From NCBI RefSeq assembly GCF_029893585.1, contig NZ_JARXYX010000009.1, positions 124,001 to 188,000 of the forward strand: a stretch of DNA of 64,000 nt. The letters are read 5' to 3'. The notes below the pieces were generated by a model. It saw only the letters and a program-made list of their open reading frames with translations. It had not been told where the DNA came from and made no database searches. Below, piece after piece: positions 18,593 to 28,189 of the stretch. Position 1 is the stretch's first letter; every line of letters begins with the position of its first letter. The DNA comes from Streptomyces sp. LBL. GTDB taxonomy: Bacteria > Actinomycetota > Actinomycetes > Streptomycetales > Streptomycetaceae. Both the position numbers and the translations under genes were made by a program.

Positions 18593-18903
18593 GTTCTCGT
18601 CCCGCCCCAGACGGTGCCGTGCAGGTCCCACGAGAGGACGACAAGGACCGGCCCGTCCGCCCCGCCCCACGCTCACCGCAGCGCTCGAACGCCCGAAGCG
18701 CGCGAGGCCCGACCCGCCCCTGCGCCCGAGTCCGGCACACGACCCCCGACCGCACGACCCCCGACCGTACGTCCGCGCGTCCGCGCGTCCGCTGGTACCG
18801 CGACAGGTGATGTTCACCCCGTCGCGGCGCCCGGCACCATCGTCGGCGAAGGTCGGCCGCTGTCAGCGACCGAGGTCGGCGCTATCGGCAGCCACGGTGG
18901 GCG
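18593..18903. other. Intergenic region between convergent genes, repeat-rich
   Basis: Contains ACGACCCCCGACCG and GTCCGCGC repeats near 18740-18790, a degenerate piece of the MITE-like element (18792-18838) and AGGTCGGC/GCTATCGGC repeats near 18850-18920. No supported gene. Confidence 0.6.
18792..18838. repeat. Diverged partial copy of the 14578-14746 inverted-repeat element
   Basis: By eye, 38 of 47 positions match the left arm of the element at 14578-14624, including TGTTC-CCCCGTCGCG. Eight of the nine differences are transitions. The right half is not recognisable, so this looks like a decayed or truncated copy. Confidence 0.6.
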
Positions 18904-19866
18904 CTATCGGCGGCGCAGGTCGGCCACCCGTGGCCGTTCCCCGCCGGGAGGCTGCTCGCCGTGGGCCGTGGTCGTGCGAAGCCCCGGCCCACCGCCGGGG
19001 ACCTGACCGCGGCGCGGGCCCGGAAGGGGCACGTCCCGACGCTGTTGCCGACGCGCCGGGACCTGATCACCCCCCGGGTTCTCCGACGCCCCGGCCACGG
19101 CGATCTGCACCCCCTGATCGGCGAGGGCCTGGAGCTCGGTGGCCGCACGGTCGTCGTGGGCGGGCGGTTCGTCCGTCACGAGGCGGGTGATGAGCTCGGT
19201 CGGCACGGTCTGGAACATGGTGTCGGTGCCGAGCTTGGTGTGGTCGGCGAGGACGACGACCTCGGCTGCGGCCTGCACCAACGCCCGGTCCACGGACGCC
19301 GACAGCATGTTGGAGGTGGACATCCCACGCTCGGCGGTCAGCCCGCTCCCGGAGAGGAAGGCCCGCGACACCCTGAGCCCCTGGAGGGACTGTTCGGCAC
19401 CGGAGCCGACGAGGGCGTAGTTCGAACCGCGGAGCGTCCCGCCGGTCATCACGACTTCCACCCGGTTGGCGTGGGCCAACGCCTGGGCCACCAACAGGGA
19501 ATTGGTGACGACGGTCAGCCCGGACACCCGTGCGAGCCGACGGGCCAGCTCCTGGGTGGTGGTCCCCGCCCCGACCACGATGGCCTCGCCCTCCTGGACG
19601 AAGCTCGCGGCGAGATCGGCGATGGCCGTCTTCTCGGCGGTCGCGAGATGAGATTTCTGCGGAAAGCCGGACTCCCGCGTGAACCCGCCCGGCAATACCG
19701 CACCGCCATGCCGGCGGTCGAGGAGTCCTTCTGCCTCCAGTGCGCGCACGTCCCGCCGTACGGTCACTTCGGAGGTCTGGACGACGCGGGCGAGCTCACG
19801 GAGCGACACGGCCCCGTTCGCTCGCACCATTTCGAGGATCAATTGGCGACGTTCTGCAGCGAACAC
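18904..19866 (-). CDS. DeoR-family transcriptional regulator
   Basis: A 320-residue regulator. The N-terminal helix-turn-helix (RRQLILEMVRANGAVSLRELARVVQTSEVTVRRDV) is typical of DeoR/GlpR proteins and is followed by LDRRHGGAV; the ligand domain (about 75-250) has the sugar-phosphate-isomerase-like motifs AIVVGAGTTTQELA and VVTNSLLVA. The last 60 residues are Arg/Pro/Gly-rich and look like a lineage-specific extension. Ligands of this family are usually phosphosugars. It sits beside nucleoside catabolism genes, but the palindrome shared by those genes is not found at its own promoter, so the link is unproven. Confidence 0.88.
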   Translation of the reverse strand: MFAAERRQLILEMVRANGAVSLRELARVVQTSEVTVRRDVRALEAEGLLDRRHGGAVLPGGFTRESGFPQKSHLATAEKTAIADLAASFVQEGEAIVVGAGTTTQELARRLARVSGLTVVTNSLLVAQALAHANRVEVVMTGGTLRGSNYALVGSGAEQSLQGLRVSRAFLSGSGLTAERGMSTSNMLSASVDRALVQAAAEVVVLADHTKLGTDTMFQTVPTELITRLVTDEPPAHDDRAATELQALADQGVQIAVAGASENPGGDQVPARRQQRRDVPLPGPRRGQVPGGGPGLRTTTAHGEQPPGGERPRVADLRRR

Positions 19867-20043
19867 GAAACTGACAGTAACCCCAACGACCGTCTGGTTT
19901 CAGCAGTTTGCGCAGAATAGCGGAAGTTGTTCGCACAGCAGGGCGGGGGGTGGTATAGGGCCTATTCCTCCCGCCTATGCCGCACGCATGCTCGACAACT
20001 CCCCGCGACCAGCGAGGAATCGCTTTCGGCCGTCGAACAGGCC

Positions 20044-21492
20044 TCAGACCTCGTCGCCGGACTTCCGGGTGTGCAGCTGCCGGGCCACCTCGGCGATCGA
20101 GCCCGAAAGGGAGGGGTACACGGTGAAAGCGTTCGCGATCTGCTCGACCGTCAGATTGTTGTCGACCGCGATCGAGATGGGATGGATGAGTTCCGAGGCC
20201 TTCGGTGCCACGACGACACCGCCCACCACGATCCCGGTGCCGGGCCGGCAGAAGATCTTGACGAAGCCGTCCCGGATGCCCTGCATCTTCGCGCGCGGGT
20301 TGCGCAGCAGCGGCAGCTTCACCACCCGGGCGTCGATCTTCCCGGCGTCGACGTCGGACTGGCTGTAGCCGACGGTGGCGATCTCGGGGTCGGTGAAGAC
20401 GTTCGACGAGACGGTCTTCAGGTTCAGCGGGGCCACCGCGTCGCCGAGGAAGTGGTACATGGCTATACGCCCCTGCATCGCCGCCACCGAGGCGAGCGCG
20501 AAGATCCCGGTCACGTCACCCGCGGCGTACACACCCGGAGCCGAGGTCCGCGACACCTTGTCGGTCCAGATGTGGCCCGACTCCCGCAGCCTGACCCCGG
20601 CCTCCCCCAGCCCCATCCCGGCACTGTTCGGAATGGCGCCGACGGCCATCAGACAGTGCGAGCCACTGATGACCCGCCCGTCGGCCAGCGTGACCTCGAC
20701 CCGGTCGCCGACCCGCTTGGCGGACTCGGCCCGGGAGCGCGCCATGACGTTCATGCCGCGCCGCCGGAAGACGTCCTCCAGCACGACCGCGGCGTCCGGG
20801 TCCTCGCCCGGCAGCACCCGGTCCCGCGAGGACACCAGCGTGACCTTCGCCCCGAGCGCCTGGTAGGCACCGGCGAACTCGGCACCGGTGACACCGGACC
20901 CGACCACGATGAGCTCCTCCGGAAGCTCGGTCAGGTCGTACACCTGCGTCCAGTTCAGAATCCGCTCCCCGTCGGGCTGGGCATCGGGCAGCTCACGGGG
21001 ATGAGCACCGGTGGCGATGAGCACCGCGTCCGCGGCGAGCGTCTCCTCGCTCCCGTCGGCGGCCCGCACCACGACCTTCCGCGACCCGTCGGACCCCTGC
21101 ATGCCCTCCAGCCGCCCACGCCCCCGCAGCACCCGGGCGCCGGCGCGCGTCACCGAGGCCGTGATGTCGTGCGACTGGGCCAGCGCCAGCCGCTTCACGC
21201 GGCGGTTGACCTTCCCCAGATCGACCCCCACCACCCGGGCGGCCCGTTCCAGAGGTGGGGTGTCGTCGGCGACGATGATCCCCAGTTCCTCGTACGACGA
21301 GTCGAAGGTGGTCATCACCTCGGCCGTGGCGATAAGGGTCTTCGACGGCACGCAGTCGGTCAGCACCGACGCCCCGCCCAGACCGTCGCAGTCGACGACG
21401 GTCACCTCCGCGCCGAGTTGGGCGGCCACCAGGGCCGCCTCGTATCCGCCGGGTCCGCCACCGATGATCACGATCCGAGTCACGTACTCCAT
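20044..21492 (-). CDS. NAD(P)H-quinone dehydrogenase, LpdA-type flavoprotein
   Basis: A 482-residue member of the pyridine nucleotide-disulfide oxidoreductase family: FAD-binding GGGPGGYEAAL at the N-terminus, an NAD-binding VVGSGVTGAEFAGAY, and the C-terminal dimerisation domain. The redox disulfide is incomplete: the site reads GGASVLTDCVPSK, so the first cysteine of the usual C-x4-C pair is Ser. Mycobacterium tuberculosis LpdA shows the same kind of change and reduces quinones instead of lipoamide, so I call it a quinone dehydrogenase. Start ATG at 21492; GTG at 21483 (VTRIVIIGGG) is possible. It is divergent from the cyclotransferase gene. Confidence 0.88.
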   Translation of the reverse strand: MEYVTRIVIIGGGPGGYEAALVAAQLGAEVTVVDCDGLGGASVLTDCVPSKTLIATAEVMTTFDSSYEELGIIVADDTPPLERAARVVGVDLGKVNRRVKRLALAQSHDITASVTRAGARVLRGRGRLEGMQGSDGSRKVVVRAADGSEETLAADAVLIATGAHPRELPDAQPDGERILNWTQVYDLTELPEELIVVGSGVTGAEFAGAYQALGAKVTLVSSRDRVLPGEDPDAAVVLEDVFRRRGMNVMARSRAESAKRVGDRVEVTLADGRVISGSHCLMAVGAIPNSAGMGLGEAGVRLRESGHIWTDKVSRTSAPGVYAAGDVTGIFALASVAAMQGRIAMYHFLGDAVAPLNLKTVSSNVFTDPEIATVGYSQSDVDAGKIDARVVKLPLLRNPRAKMQGIRDGFVKIFCRPGTGIVVGGVVVAPKASELIHPISIAVDNNLTVEQIANAFTVYPSLSGSIAEVARQLHTRKSGDEV

Positions 21493-21599
21493 TGTCCCGC
21501 ACACCCTGCCAAGCCGTGGCCCCGGGGCCCCTCCGGGGCTACCACCGGTAGGTATGGGACGACCGAGGCTCCCGCAGCCCCCTGCCGTACCCTCGACCC

Positions 21600-22037
21600 A
21601 TGTCGCTCTACGCCGCGTACGCCGGCAACCTCGACGCGCGGCTGATGACCCGCCGCGCCCCGCACTCGCCGCTGCGCGCGACGGGCTGGCTCAACGGCTG
21701 GAGGCTGACCTTCGGCGGCGAGCACATGGGCTGGGAGGGCGCCCTCGCCACCCTCGTCGAGGCCCCCGACGCCCAGGTCTTCGTCGCCCTCTACGAGCTC
21801 GCGCCCCTGGACGAGGACTCGATGGACCGCTGGGAGGGCGTGGGCCTCGACATCTACCGCCGTATGCGGGTGCGTGTCCACACCCTCGACGGCCAGGAGC
21901 CGGCCTGGACGTACGTCCTCAACGCCTACGAGGGGGGCCTCCCCTCGGCCCGCTATCTGGGCGAGGTCGCCGACGCGGCGGAATCCGCGGGCGCCCCGCA
22001 CGACTACGTCATGGAACTCCGCAAACGCCCCTGCTGA
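21600..22037 (+). CDS. Gamma-glutamylcyclotransferase-like protein
   Basis: A 145-residue cytoplasmic protein of the GGCT/BtrG fold. The substrate loop reads YAAYAGNL near the N-terminus (the family YGSN-type motif) and the probable catalytic Glu is in ALYELAPLD; a Tyr-rich YRRMRVRV strand follows. Expected to cyclise gamma-glutamyl amines to 5-oxoproline, though the natural substrate is not known. TACCCT at 21588-21593 lies six bases before the ATG, so the transcript is probably leaderless. It precedes pnp by 94 bases. Confidence 0.85.
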   Translation: MSLYAAYAGNLDARLMTRRAPHSPLRATGWLNGWRLTFGGEHMGWEGALATLVEAPDAQVFVALYELAPLDEDSMDRWEGVGLDIYRRMRVRVHTLDGQEPAWTYVLNAYEGGLPSARYLGEVADAAESAGAPHDYVMELRKRPC

Positions 22038-22094
22038 CCGCGCCCTCCCCCGGAAACGACAAGACAACGATCCCCCTCCCGTCACCTCTCTCAT

Positions 22095-22106
22095 CTACGC
22101 GCGTAG
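22095..22106. promoter_or_regulatory. Nucleoside-regulon palindrome at the pnp promoter
   Basis: CTACGCGCGTAG, a perfect 12-bp palindrome, lies where the -35 element would be for the -10 box TACCCT (22119-22124) of pnp. The same sequence occurs at deoC and add. Confidence 0.7.
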
Positions 22107-22131
22107 GCCCAAACCGGCTACCCTCATCCGC

Positions 22132-22968
22132 GTGAACGCATCTCTTCTTCCGGACGACATCCCGGGCGCCGCCCCGAACGACCCCAGGGCCGCCGCCGAC
22201 GCCGCCGCCGCGCGCCTGCGCGAACTGACCGGCGCCGAGACCCACGACGTCGCCCTCGTGATGGGCTCCGGCTGGGCACCGGCCGTGGACGCCCTGGGCG
22301 CTCCCGACGCCGAGTTCCCGGTCACCGAGCTGCCCGGCTTCCCGCCGCCGGCGGTGGAGGGCCACGGAGGCAAGATCCGCTCGTACACCGTCGGCGCCAA
22401 ACGCGCCCTGGTCTTCCTGGGCCGCACGCACTACTACGAGGGCCGGGGCGTGGCCGCCGTGGCGCACGGCGTCCGCACGGCCGTCGCGGCCGGGAGCAAG
22501 ACGATCGTCCTGACCAACGGCTGCGGCGGCCTGCGCGAGGGCATGCGCCCCGGCCAGCCGGTCCTGATCAGCGACCACATCAACCTCACCGCGACCAGCC
22601 CCATCATCGGCGCCAACTTCGTCGACCTCACCGACCTCTACTCACCGCGCCTGCGCACCCTGTGCAAGGAGGTCGACCCCACGATGGAGGAAGGCGTCTA
22701 CGCCCAGTTCCCCGGCCCGCACTACGAGACTCCGGCCGAGATCCGCATGGCCCGCGTCATCGGCGCGGACCTGGTGGGCATGTCCACGGTCCTGGAGGCC
22801 ATCGCAGCGCGTGAGGCGGGCGCCGAGGTCCTGGGCATCTCCCTGGTGACGAACCTCGCCGCCGGCATGACAGGCGAGCCGCTGAACCACGAGGAGGTCC
22901 TGCAAGCCGGCCGCGACAGCGCGACCCGGATGGGTTCCCTGCTGGCCCAGGTACTGAACCGCCTGTAA
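22132..22968 (+). CDS. Purine nucleoside phosphorylase
   Basis: A 278-residue phosphorylase that splits purine (deoxy)nucleosides with phosphate into base and (deoxy)ribose 1-phosphate. Family motifs: phosphate-binding [14 protein letters not shown], the HINLTATSP loop, [26 protein letters not shown] and SLVTNLAAG with the base-binding Asn. The length fits the trimeric PNP type. GTG at 22132 is preceded by TACCCT with seven bases between, so it is probably leaderless, and a CTACGCGCGTAG operator covers the -35 region. Its products feed the mutase gene 160 bases downstream. Confidence 0.95.
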   Translation: MNASLLPDDIPGAAPNDPRAAADAAAARLRELTGAETHDVALVMGSGWAPAVDALGAPDAEFPVTELPGFPPPAVEGHGGKIRSYTVGAKRALVFLGRTHYYEGRGVAAVAHGVRTAVAAGSKTIVLTNGCGGLREGMRPGQPVLISDHINLTATSPIIGANFVDLTDLYSPRLRTLCKEVDPTMEEGVYAQFPGPHYETPAEIRMARVIGADLVGMSTVLEAIAAREAGAEVLGISLVTNLAAGMTGEPLNHEEVLQAGRDSATRMGSLLAQVLNRL

Positions 22969-23127
22969 GCCCCCGCGGGGCACCCTCCCTGCAAGCAGGA
23001 AACGCGACCGCGCAGCCGCCCACCCACGCGAAGGGACACCGTGGCCGCAAGCGCCCGCGGCAGGAAGGGGACTGGGCGGGGCGGGGGTGTCCGCCCCGCA
23101 CGACCGACAACGAGAGGTGGACCGACC

Positions 23128-24762
23128 GTGCTGCACGACGATCTCATCGCACGAGCCAAGGCATGGCTGGCCGAGGACCCCGACACGGAGACCCGTGACG
23201 AACTCGCCGAGCTCATCGACGCCGAGGACGTCGCCGAGCTCAGCGCGCGCTTCAGCGGCACCCTCCAGTTCGGCACCGCGGGCCTGCGAGGCGGACTCGG
23301 CGCCGGCCCGATGCGCATGAACCGCGCGGTCGTCATCCGCGCCGCCGCCGGCCTCGCCGCGTACCTCAACGCCAAGGGCCACCAGAACGGCCTCGTCGTC
23401 ATCGGCTACGACGCCCGCCACAAGTCCGCCGACTTCGCCCAGGACACCGCCGCCGTCATGACCGGCGCGGGCCTGCGTGCGGCCGTACTCCCCCGCCCGC
23501 TGCCCACCCCCGTCCTGGCGTACGCCATCAGACACCTCGGCGCGGTCGCCGGCGTGGAGGTCACCGCCAGCCACAACCCGCCCCGCGACAACGGCTACAA
23601 GGTGTACTTCGGCGGCGGTTCCCAGATCGTCCCGCCCGCCGACGCCGAGATCGCCGCAGAGATCGACGCGATCCACAGCCTGAACGACGTCCCCCGCCCC
23701 GACACCGGCTGGGAGACCCTCGACGACAGCGTCCTCGACGCCTACCTCGCCCGCACGGACGCCGTCCTCGCCCCCGGCTCCCCCCGGACCGCCCGCACGG
23801 TGTACACGGCACTGCACGGCGTCGGAAAAAACGTGCTCCTCGCCGCCTTCGCCCGCGCGGGCTTCCCGCCGCCCGCCCTCGTCACCGAGCAGGCCGACCC
23901 CGACCCGGACTTCCCCACCGTCGCCTTCCCCAACCCGGAAGAGCCCGGCGCTATGGACCTGGCCTTCGCGAAGGCCCGCGAGACGAACCCCGACCTGATC
24001 ATCGCCAACGACCCGGACGCGGACCGCTGCGCGGTCGCGGTCGCGGACACCACCGGCTGGCGCATGCTCCGCGGCGACGAGGTGGGCGCCCTCCTCGCCA
24101 CCCACCTGGTCGCCCGCGGAGCGCACGGCACCTTCGCCGAGTCGATCGTCTCCTCCTCCCTCCTCGGCCGTATCGCCGAGAAGGCAGGCCTCCCGTACGA
24201 GGAGACCCTCACCGGCTTCAAGTGGATCGCCCGCGTGGAGGGCCTGCGCTACGGCTACGAGGAGGCCCTCGGCTACTGCGTGGACCCGGACGGCGTACGC
24301 GACAAGGACGGCATCACGGCCGCCCTCCTGATCACGGAACTCGCATCGACGCTCAAGGAGGAGGGCCGCACCCTCCTCGACCTCCTGGACGACATCGCGG
24401 TCGAACACGGCCTGCACGCCACGGACCAGCTCTCGGTGCGCGTGGAGGACCTGTCCCTCATCGCCGACGCGATGCGGCGCCTGCGCGAGCAGCCCCCGAC
24501 CCGACTGGCCGGCCTCCCCATCACCCGCGCCGAGGACCTCACCGAGGGCACGGACAGGCTCCCGCCCACCGACGGTCTGCGTTACACCCTCGACGGCGCC
24601 CGCGTCATCGTCCGTCCCAGCGGCACGGAGCCGAAGCTGAAGTGCTACCTGGAGGTCGTCGTCCCGGTCGCGACGCACGCCGATCTCCCCGCCGCGCACG
24701 CGAAGGCGACGGACCTCCTCGCGAGGATCAAGCGGGACCTGTCCACAGCAGCAGGCATCTGA
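23128..24762 (+). CDS. Phosphohexomutase/phosphopentomutase-type phosphosugar mutase
   Basis: A 544-residue alpha-D-phosphohexomutase. The phosphoserine loop is TASHNPPRDNGYK, the metal loop is NDPDADR, and the C-terminal phosphate-binding loop is RPSGTEPK. Annotations of relatives say phosphomannomutase or phosphoglucomutase. Its position between pnp and deoC argues that here it converts (deoxy)ribose 1-phosphate to the 5-phosphate, the job of DeoB, which is otherwise missing from the window; that is inference from context. GTG at 23128 with GAGAGGTGG upstream is preferred to in-frame starts further up. Confidence 0.9.
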   Translation: MLHDDLIARAKAWLAEDPDTETRDELAELIDAEDVAELSARFSGTLQFGTAGLRGGLGAGPMRMNRAVVIRAAAGLAAYLNAKGHQNGLVVIGYDARHKSADFAQDTAAVMTGAGLRAAVLPRPLPTPVLAYAIRHLGAVAGVEVTASHNPPRDNGYKVYFGGGSQIVPPADAEIAAEIDAIHSLNDVPRPDTGWETLDDSVLDAYLARTDAVLAPGSPRTARTVYTALHGVGKNVLLAAFARAGFPPPALVTEQADPDPDFPTVAFPNPEEPGAMDLAFAKARETNPDLIIANDPDADRCAVAVADTTGWRMLRGDEVGALLATHLVARGAHGTFAESIVSSSLLGRIAEKAGLPYEETLTGFKWIARVEGLRYGYEEALGYCVDPDGVRDKDGITAALLITELASTLKEEGRTLLDLLDDIAVEHGLHATDQLSVRVEDLSLIADAMRRLREQPPTRLAGLPITRAEDLTEGTDRLPPTDGLRYTLDGARVIVRPSGTEPKLKCYLEVVVPVATHADLPAAHAKATDLLARIKRDLSTAAGI

Positions 24763-24777
24763 CAGCCACCCGATGCG

Positions 24778-25482
24778 TCAGATGGCCATCAAGATCGCCA
24801 GAAGCACCGCGCCCGCGGCCGCCGGCGCCAGGATCTCGTAGGCCCACCGCACGACAACCTCGCCCTGCGCCGACTTCGCCGCCCCCCTCGCCTCCAGCAC
24901 CTGGCGCAGGTCGTCCATGACCTGATCGCTCTCCGCCCGCACGGGCCCGTCCGACACCGCCCCGCGCGCCCCGGACAACCCACCGCGCGCCCCGAGCCCA
25001 CCGCCGAGCCCGCCTCGGCCACCACCCCCGACGCCACTCCCGCCCCCCTGCGCGGTCTGGCGGGCCGACCGCCGTGCCGCCTTGTTGCGGGCCCGCAGCG
25101 AGACAGGAACGGCCCACAGCTGGAACTTCGCGCCGGCCTTGGTGAAGACCTCGTTCGAGTAGCCGGAGCGCATCGCCTCGACCTGCCCCCAGGGCAGCAG
25201 GATGATCCGGAACGGGTTGCGGATGCGGAGCCGGTCGTCCCCCACGTACACCGCGGGCCGCAGCGTGAAGGCGATCACCAGCGGTACCAGGAACAGCAAC
25301 GCGGCCAACGCCCGCCACGGCGTGCTGCCCTCCCCCGCGACGATCGCGTCGATGCCGAGCCAGCCGGCGATGCCGAGCAGCAGAACACCGCCGGCAATGC
25401 CCGCATGGGACCGCTGGACGCGGTCCTTGTTCTCGGGGACCGGCGGTTGCGGCGCGGGTGACTGGGGCTCCGGGGTCGTCAT
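24778..25482 (-). CDS. PH-domain-containing membrane protein
   Basis: A 234-residue membrane protein. A Pro-rich cytoplasmic N-terminus (MTTPEPQSPAPQPP) precedes two helices (GIAGGVLLLGIAGWLGIDAIV and ALAALLFLVPLVIAFTL), then a bacterial PH-like domain (RLRIRNPFRIILLPWGQVEAMR...FQLWAVPVSLRARNKAARR), a Gly/Arg-rich low-complexity linker and a C-terminal helix (ILAPAAAGAVLLAILMAI). PH-like proteins of this sort are common and mostly uncharacterised in Streptomyces. It converges with the mutase gene (15 bases) and is divergent from deoC. Confidence 0.82.
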   Translation of the reverse strand: MTTPEPQSPAPQPPVPENKDRVQRSHAGIAGGVLLLGIAGWLGIDAIVAGEGSTPWRALAALLFLVPLVIAFTLRPAVYVGDDRLRIRNPFRIILLPWGQVEAMRSGYSNEVFTKAGAKFQLWAVPVSLRARNKAARRSARQTAQGGGSGVGGGGRGGLGGGLGARGGLSGARGAVSDGPVRAESDQVMDDLRQVLEARGAAKSAQGEVVVRWAYEILAPAAAGAVLLAILMAI

Positions 25483-25729
25483 GGTCCCGATTCTGCCCGA
25501 CACCCCGGCACCCCCCGCACACGGTGCCACCCCGCAGCCCCCGCACACCGTGCCGCCCTCGCACGAAGAACACCAGATCCACGACGAGCACCTGATACGC
25601 ACGCCCCGACGTCCAGGCCGTACAGATGCGTACGCCAGGCCGTCCAGGCCGTCAGATGGTCGGGCGTTCCAGACCGTACGTATCCGTCCCTCGGCGCCGC
25701 ACGGATACGCACAGCAGGCTGTACAGCCG

Positions 25730-25741
25730 CTACGCGCGTAG
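25730..25741. promoter_or_regulatory. Nucleoside-regulon palindrome at the deoC promoter
   Basis: CTACGCGCGTAG, one base upstream of the -10 box TATGCT (25743-25748) of deoC. Identical to the copies at pnp and add. Confidence 0.72.
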
Positions 25742-25754
25742 ATATGCTCGTCTG

Positions 25755-26723
25755 GTGACCATGCCCACCACTGCACCGAACACAGCTCACGCTCTCGGCG
25801 ACGCCACCGCGTCCGACAGCTCGCTGCGGCGCTTCCTGCACGGACTGCCCGGCGTCGACGCGGTCGGCCTGGAGGCGCGCGCCGCCTCGCTCGGCACCCG
25901 TTCCATCAAGACGACCGCGAAGGCGTACGCCATCGACCTCGCCATCTCGATGGTCGACCTGACGACCTTGGAAGGCGCGGACACCCCGGGCAAGGTCCGG
26001 GCGCTGGGCGCCAAGGCGGTCCGCCCCGACCCGACCGACCGGACGACCCCGTCGACCGCGGCGCTCTGCGTCTACCCCGACATGGCGGCCACCGCCAAGG
26101 AGGCCGTCGCCGGCTCCGACGTCAAGGTCGCCTCGGTGGCCACCGCCTTCCCGGCGGGCCGCGCCCCGCTCACCGTGAAGCTGGCCGACGTCCGCGAGGC
26201 CGTCGCGGCGGGTGCCGACGAGATCGACATGGTCATCGACCGCGGCGCGTTCCTCGCGGGCAGGTACCTGAAGGTCCACGACGAGATCGTCGCCGTGAAG
26301 GAGGTCTGCGGCACCGACGCCCGCCTCAAGGTCATCTTCGAGACGGGCGAGCTGTCGACGTACGACAACATCCGTCGCGCGAGCTGGCTCGGGATGCTGG
26401 CCGGGGCGGACTTCATCAAGACGTCGACCGGCAAGGTGGCGGTGAACGCCACGCCCGCGAACACCCTGCTCATGCTGGAGGCGGTCCGTGACTTCCGCGC
26501 CCGGACCGGGGTACAGGTGGGCGTGAAGCCGGCCGGCGGCATCCGTACCTCCAAGGACGCGATCAAGTTCCTCGTCCTGGTCAACGAGACCGCCGGCGAG
26601 GACTGGCTGGACAACCACTGGTTCCGCTTCGGCGCCTCCTCACTCCTGAACGACCTGCTGATGCAGCGTCAGAAGCTGGCCACCGGCCGCTACTCCGGCC
26701 CCGACTACGTGACGGTGGACTGA
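25755..26723 (+). CDS. deoC: Deoxyribose-phosphate aldolase
   Basis: A 322-residue class I aldolase that splits 2-deoxyribose 5-phosphate into glyceraldehyde 3-phosphate and acetaldehyde. The Schiff-base lysine is Lys222 in DFIKTSTGK; EIDMVIDRGAFLAG and VGVKPAGGIRT are also present. It is longer than the E. coli type (about 250) through an N-terminal extension, which is usual in actinobacteria. GTG at 25755 is six bases from TATGCT, so likely leaderless; ATG at 25761 is the alternative. Two aldehyde dehydrogenase genes follow, the first after five bases, and would remove the acetaldehyde. Confidence 0.96.
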   Translation: MTMPTTAPNTAHALGDATASDSSLRRFLHGLPGVDAVGLEARAASLGTRSIKTTAKAYAIDLAISMVDLTTLEGADTPGKVRALGAKAVRPDPTDRTTPSTAALCVYPDMAATAKEAVAGSDVKVASVATAFPAGRAPLTVKLADVREAVAAGADEIDMVIDRGAFLAGRYLKVHDEIVAVKEVCGTDARLKVIFETGELSTYDNIRRASWLGMLAGADFIKTSTGKVAVNATPANTLLMLEAVRDFRARTGVQVGVKPAGGIRTSKDAIKFLVLVNETAGEDWLDNHWFRFGASSLLNDLLMQRQKLATGRYSGPDYVTVD

Positions 26724-26728
26724 TCACC

Positions 26729-28189
26729 ATGACCACGGAAAACATCACCGGCCGGTCGCCCGCGTTCGCGTACGCCCCGGCCCCCGAGTCCCGCGCGGTC
26801 GTCGACATCGCGCCCTCCTACGGCCTGTTCATCGACGGCGAGTTCACGGAGGCGGCCGACGGCAAGGTCTTCAAGACGGTCTCGCCGTCCACCGAGGAGG
26901 TCCTCTCCGAGGTCGCCCAGGCGGGCGCCGAGGACGTCGACCGAGCGGTCGGAGCGGCCCGCAGGGCCTTCGAGAAGTGGTCGGTCCTCCCGGGCTCCGA
27001 GCGCGCGAAGTACCTCTTCCGCATCGCCAGGATCATCCAGGAGCGCAGCCGCGAACTGGCCGTCCTGGAGACCCTGGACAACGGCAAGCCCATCAAGGAG
27101 ACCCGCGACACCGACCTGCCCCTGGTCGCCGCGCACTTCTTCTACTACGCGGGCTGGGCCGACAAGCTCACCCACGCCGGCTTCGGCGCGAACCCCAGGC
27201 CCCTCGGCGTCGCGGGCCAGGTCATCCCCTGGAACTTCCCCCTCCTGATGCTGGCGTGGAAGATCGCCCCGGCCCTGGCGACCGGCAACACGGTCGTCCT
27301 CAAGCCCGCCGAGACGACCCCGCTCTCCGCGCTCTTCTTCGCGGACATCTGCCGCCAGGCGGGCCTCCCCAAGGGGGTCGTCAACATCCTTCCGGGTTAC
27401 GGCGACGCGGGCGCCGCGCTCGTCGCGCACCCGGACGTCGACAAGGTCGCCTTCACCGGCTCCACGGCCGTCGGCAAGGAGATCGCGAGGACCGTCGCCG
27501 GCACCCGAAAGAAGCTCACCCTCGAACTCGGCGGCAAGGGTGCCAACATCGTCTTCGACGACGCCCCCATCGACCAGGCCGTCGAGGGCATCGTGAACGG
27601 CATCTTCTTCAACCAGGGCCAGGTCTGCTGCGCGGGCTCCCGTCTCCTGGTCCAGGAGTCGATCCAGGACGAACTGCTGGACTCCCTCAAGCGCCGCCTG
27701 TCGACCCTCCGCCTCGGCGACCCGCTCGACAAGAACACGGACATCGGCGCGATCAACTCGCAGGAGCAGCTCACCCGCATCACCTCGCTCGTCGAGCAGG
27801 GCGAGGCGGAGGGTGCCGAGCGCTGGTCCCCGGCCTGCGAACTCCCGTCCTCCGGCTACTGGTTCGCCCCGACGCTCTTCACGAACGTCACCCAGGCGCA
27901 CACCATCGCCCGCGACGAGATCTTCGGCCCGGTGCTGTCCGTCCTCACCTTCCGTACCCCGGACGAGGCCGTCGCCAAGGCCAACAACACTCCGTACGGC
28001 CTCTCGGCGGGCATCTGGACGGAGAAGGGCTCCCGCATCCTCGCGGTGGCGAACAAGCTCCGCGCGGGCGTGATCTGGTCCAACACGTTCAACAAGTTCG
28101 ACCCGACCTCGCCGTTCGGCGGGTACAAGGAGTCGGGCTTCGGCCGCGAGGGCGGCCGCCACGGCCTGGAGGCGTACCTCGATGTCTGA
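26729..28189 (+). CDS. Aldehyde dehydrogenase, catalytically complete
   Basis: A 486-residue NAD(P)-dependent dehydrogenase. The catalytic nucleophile is Cys300 in FFNQGQVCCAGSR and the general base is the Glu in LELGGKGANIVF; the cofactor segments PWNFPLLM and FTGSTAVGKEIA are intact. Only five bases separate it from deoC and it overlaps the next gene by eight bases, so it is in the deoC operon and most likely oxidises the acetaldehyde released by DeoC. The ribosome-binding site is weak, consistent with translational coupling. Confidence 0.93.
   Translation: MTTENITGRSPAFAYAPAPESRAVVDIAPSYGLFIDGEFTEAADGKVFKTVSPSTEEVLSEVAQAGAEDVDRAVGAARRAFEKWSVLPGSERAKYLFRIARIIQERSRELAVLETLDNGKPIKETRDTDLPLVAAHFFYYAGWADKLTHAGFGANPRPLGVAGQVIPWNFPLLMLAWKIAPALATGNTVVLKPAETTPLSALFFADICRQAGLPKGVVNILPGYGDAGAALVAHPDVDKVAFTGSTAVGKEIARTVAGTRKKLTLELGGKGANIVFDDAPIDQAVEGIVNGIFFNQGQVCCAGSRLLVQESIQDELLDSLKRRLSTLRLGDPLDKNTDIGAINSQEQLTRITSLVEQGEAEGAERWSPACELPSSGYWFAPTLFTNVTQAHTIARDEIFGPVLSVLTFRTPDEAVAKANNTPYGLSAGIWTEKGSRILAVANKLRAGVIWSNTFNKFDPTSPFGGYKESGFGREGGRHGLEAYLDV

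Noticed and set aside
18904..19866. DeoR protein as the proven regulator of the nucleoside genes
   Set aside because: Adjacency alone is weak; its promoter lacks the shared palindrome and DeoR-type proteins mostly sense other phosphosugars. Kept only as a candidate.
22642..24699. 685-codon minus-strand open frame
   Set aside because: Antisense to the purine nucleoside phosphorylase 3' end and the mutase gene; no family features.
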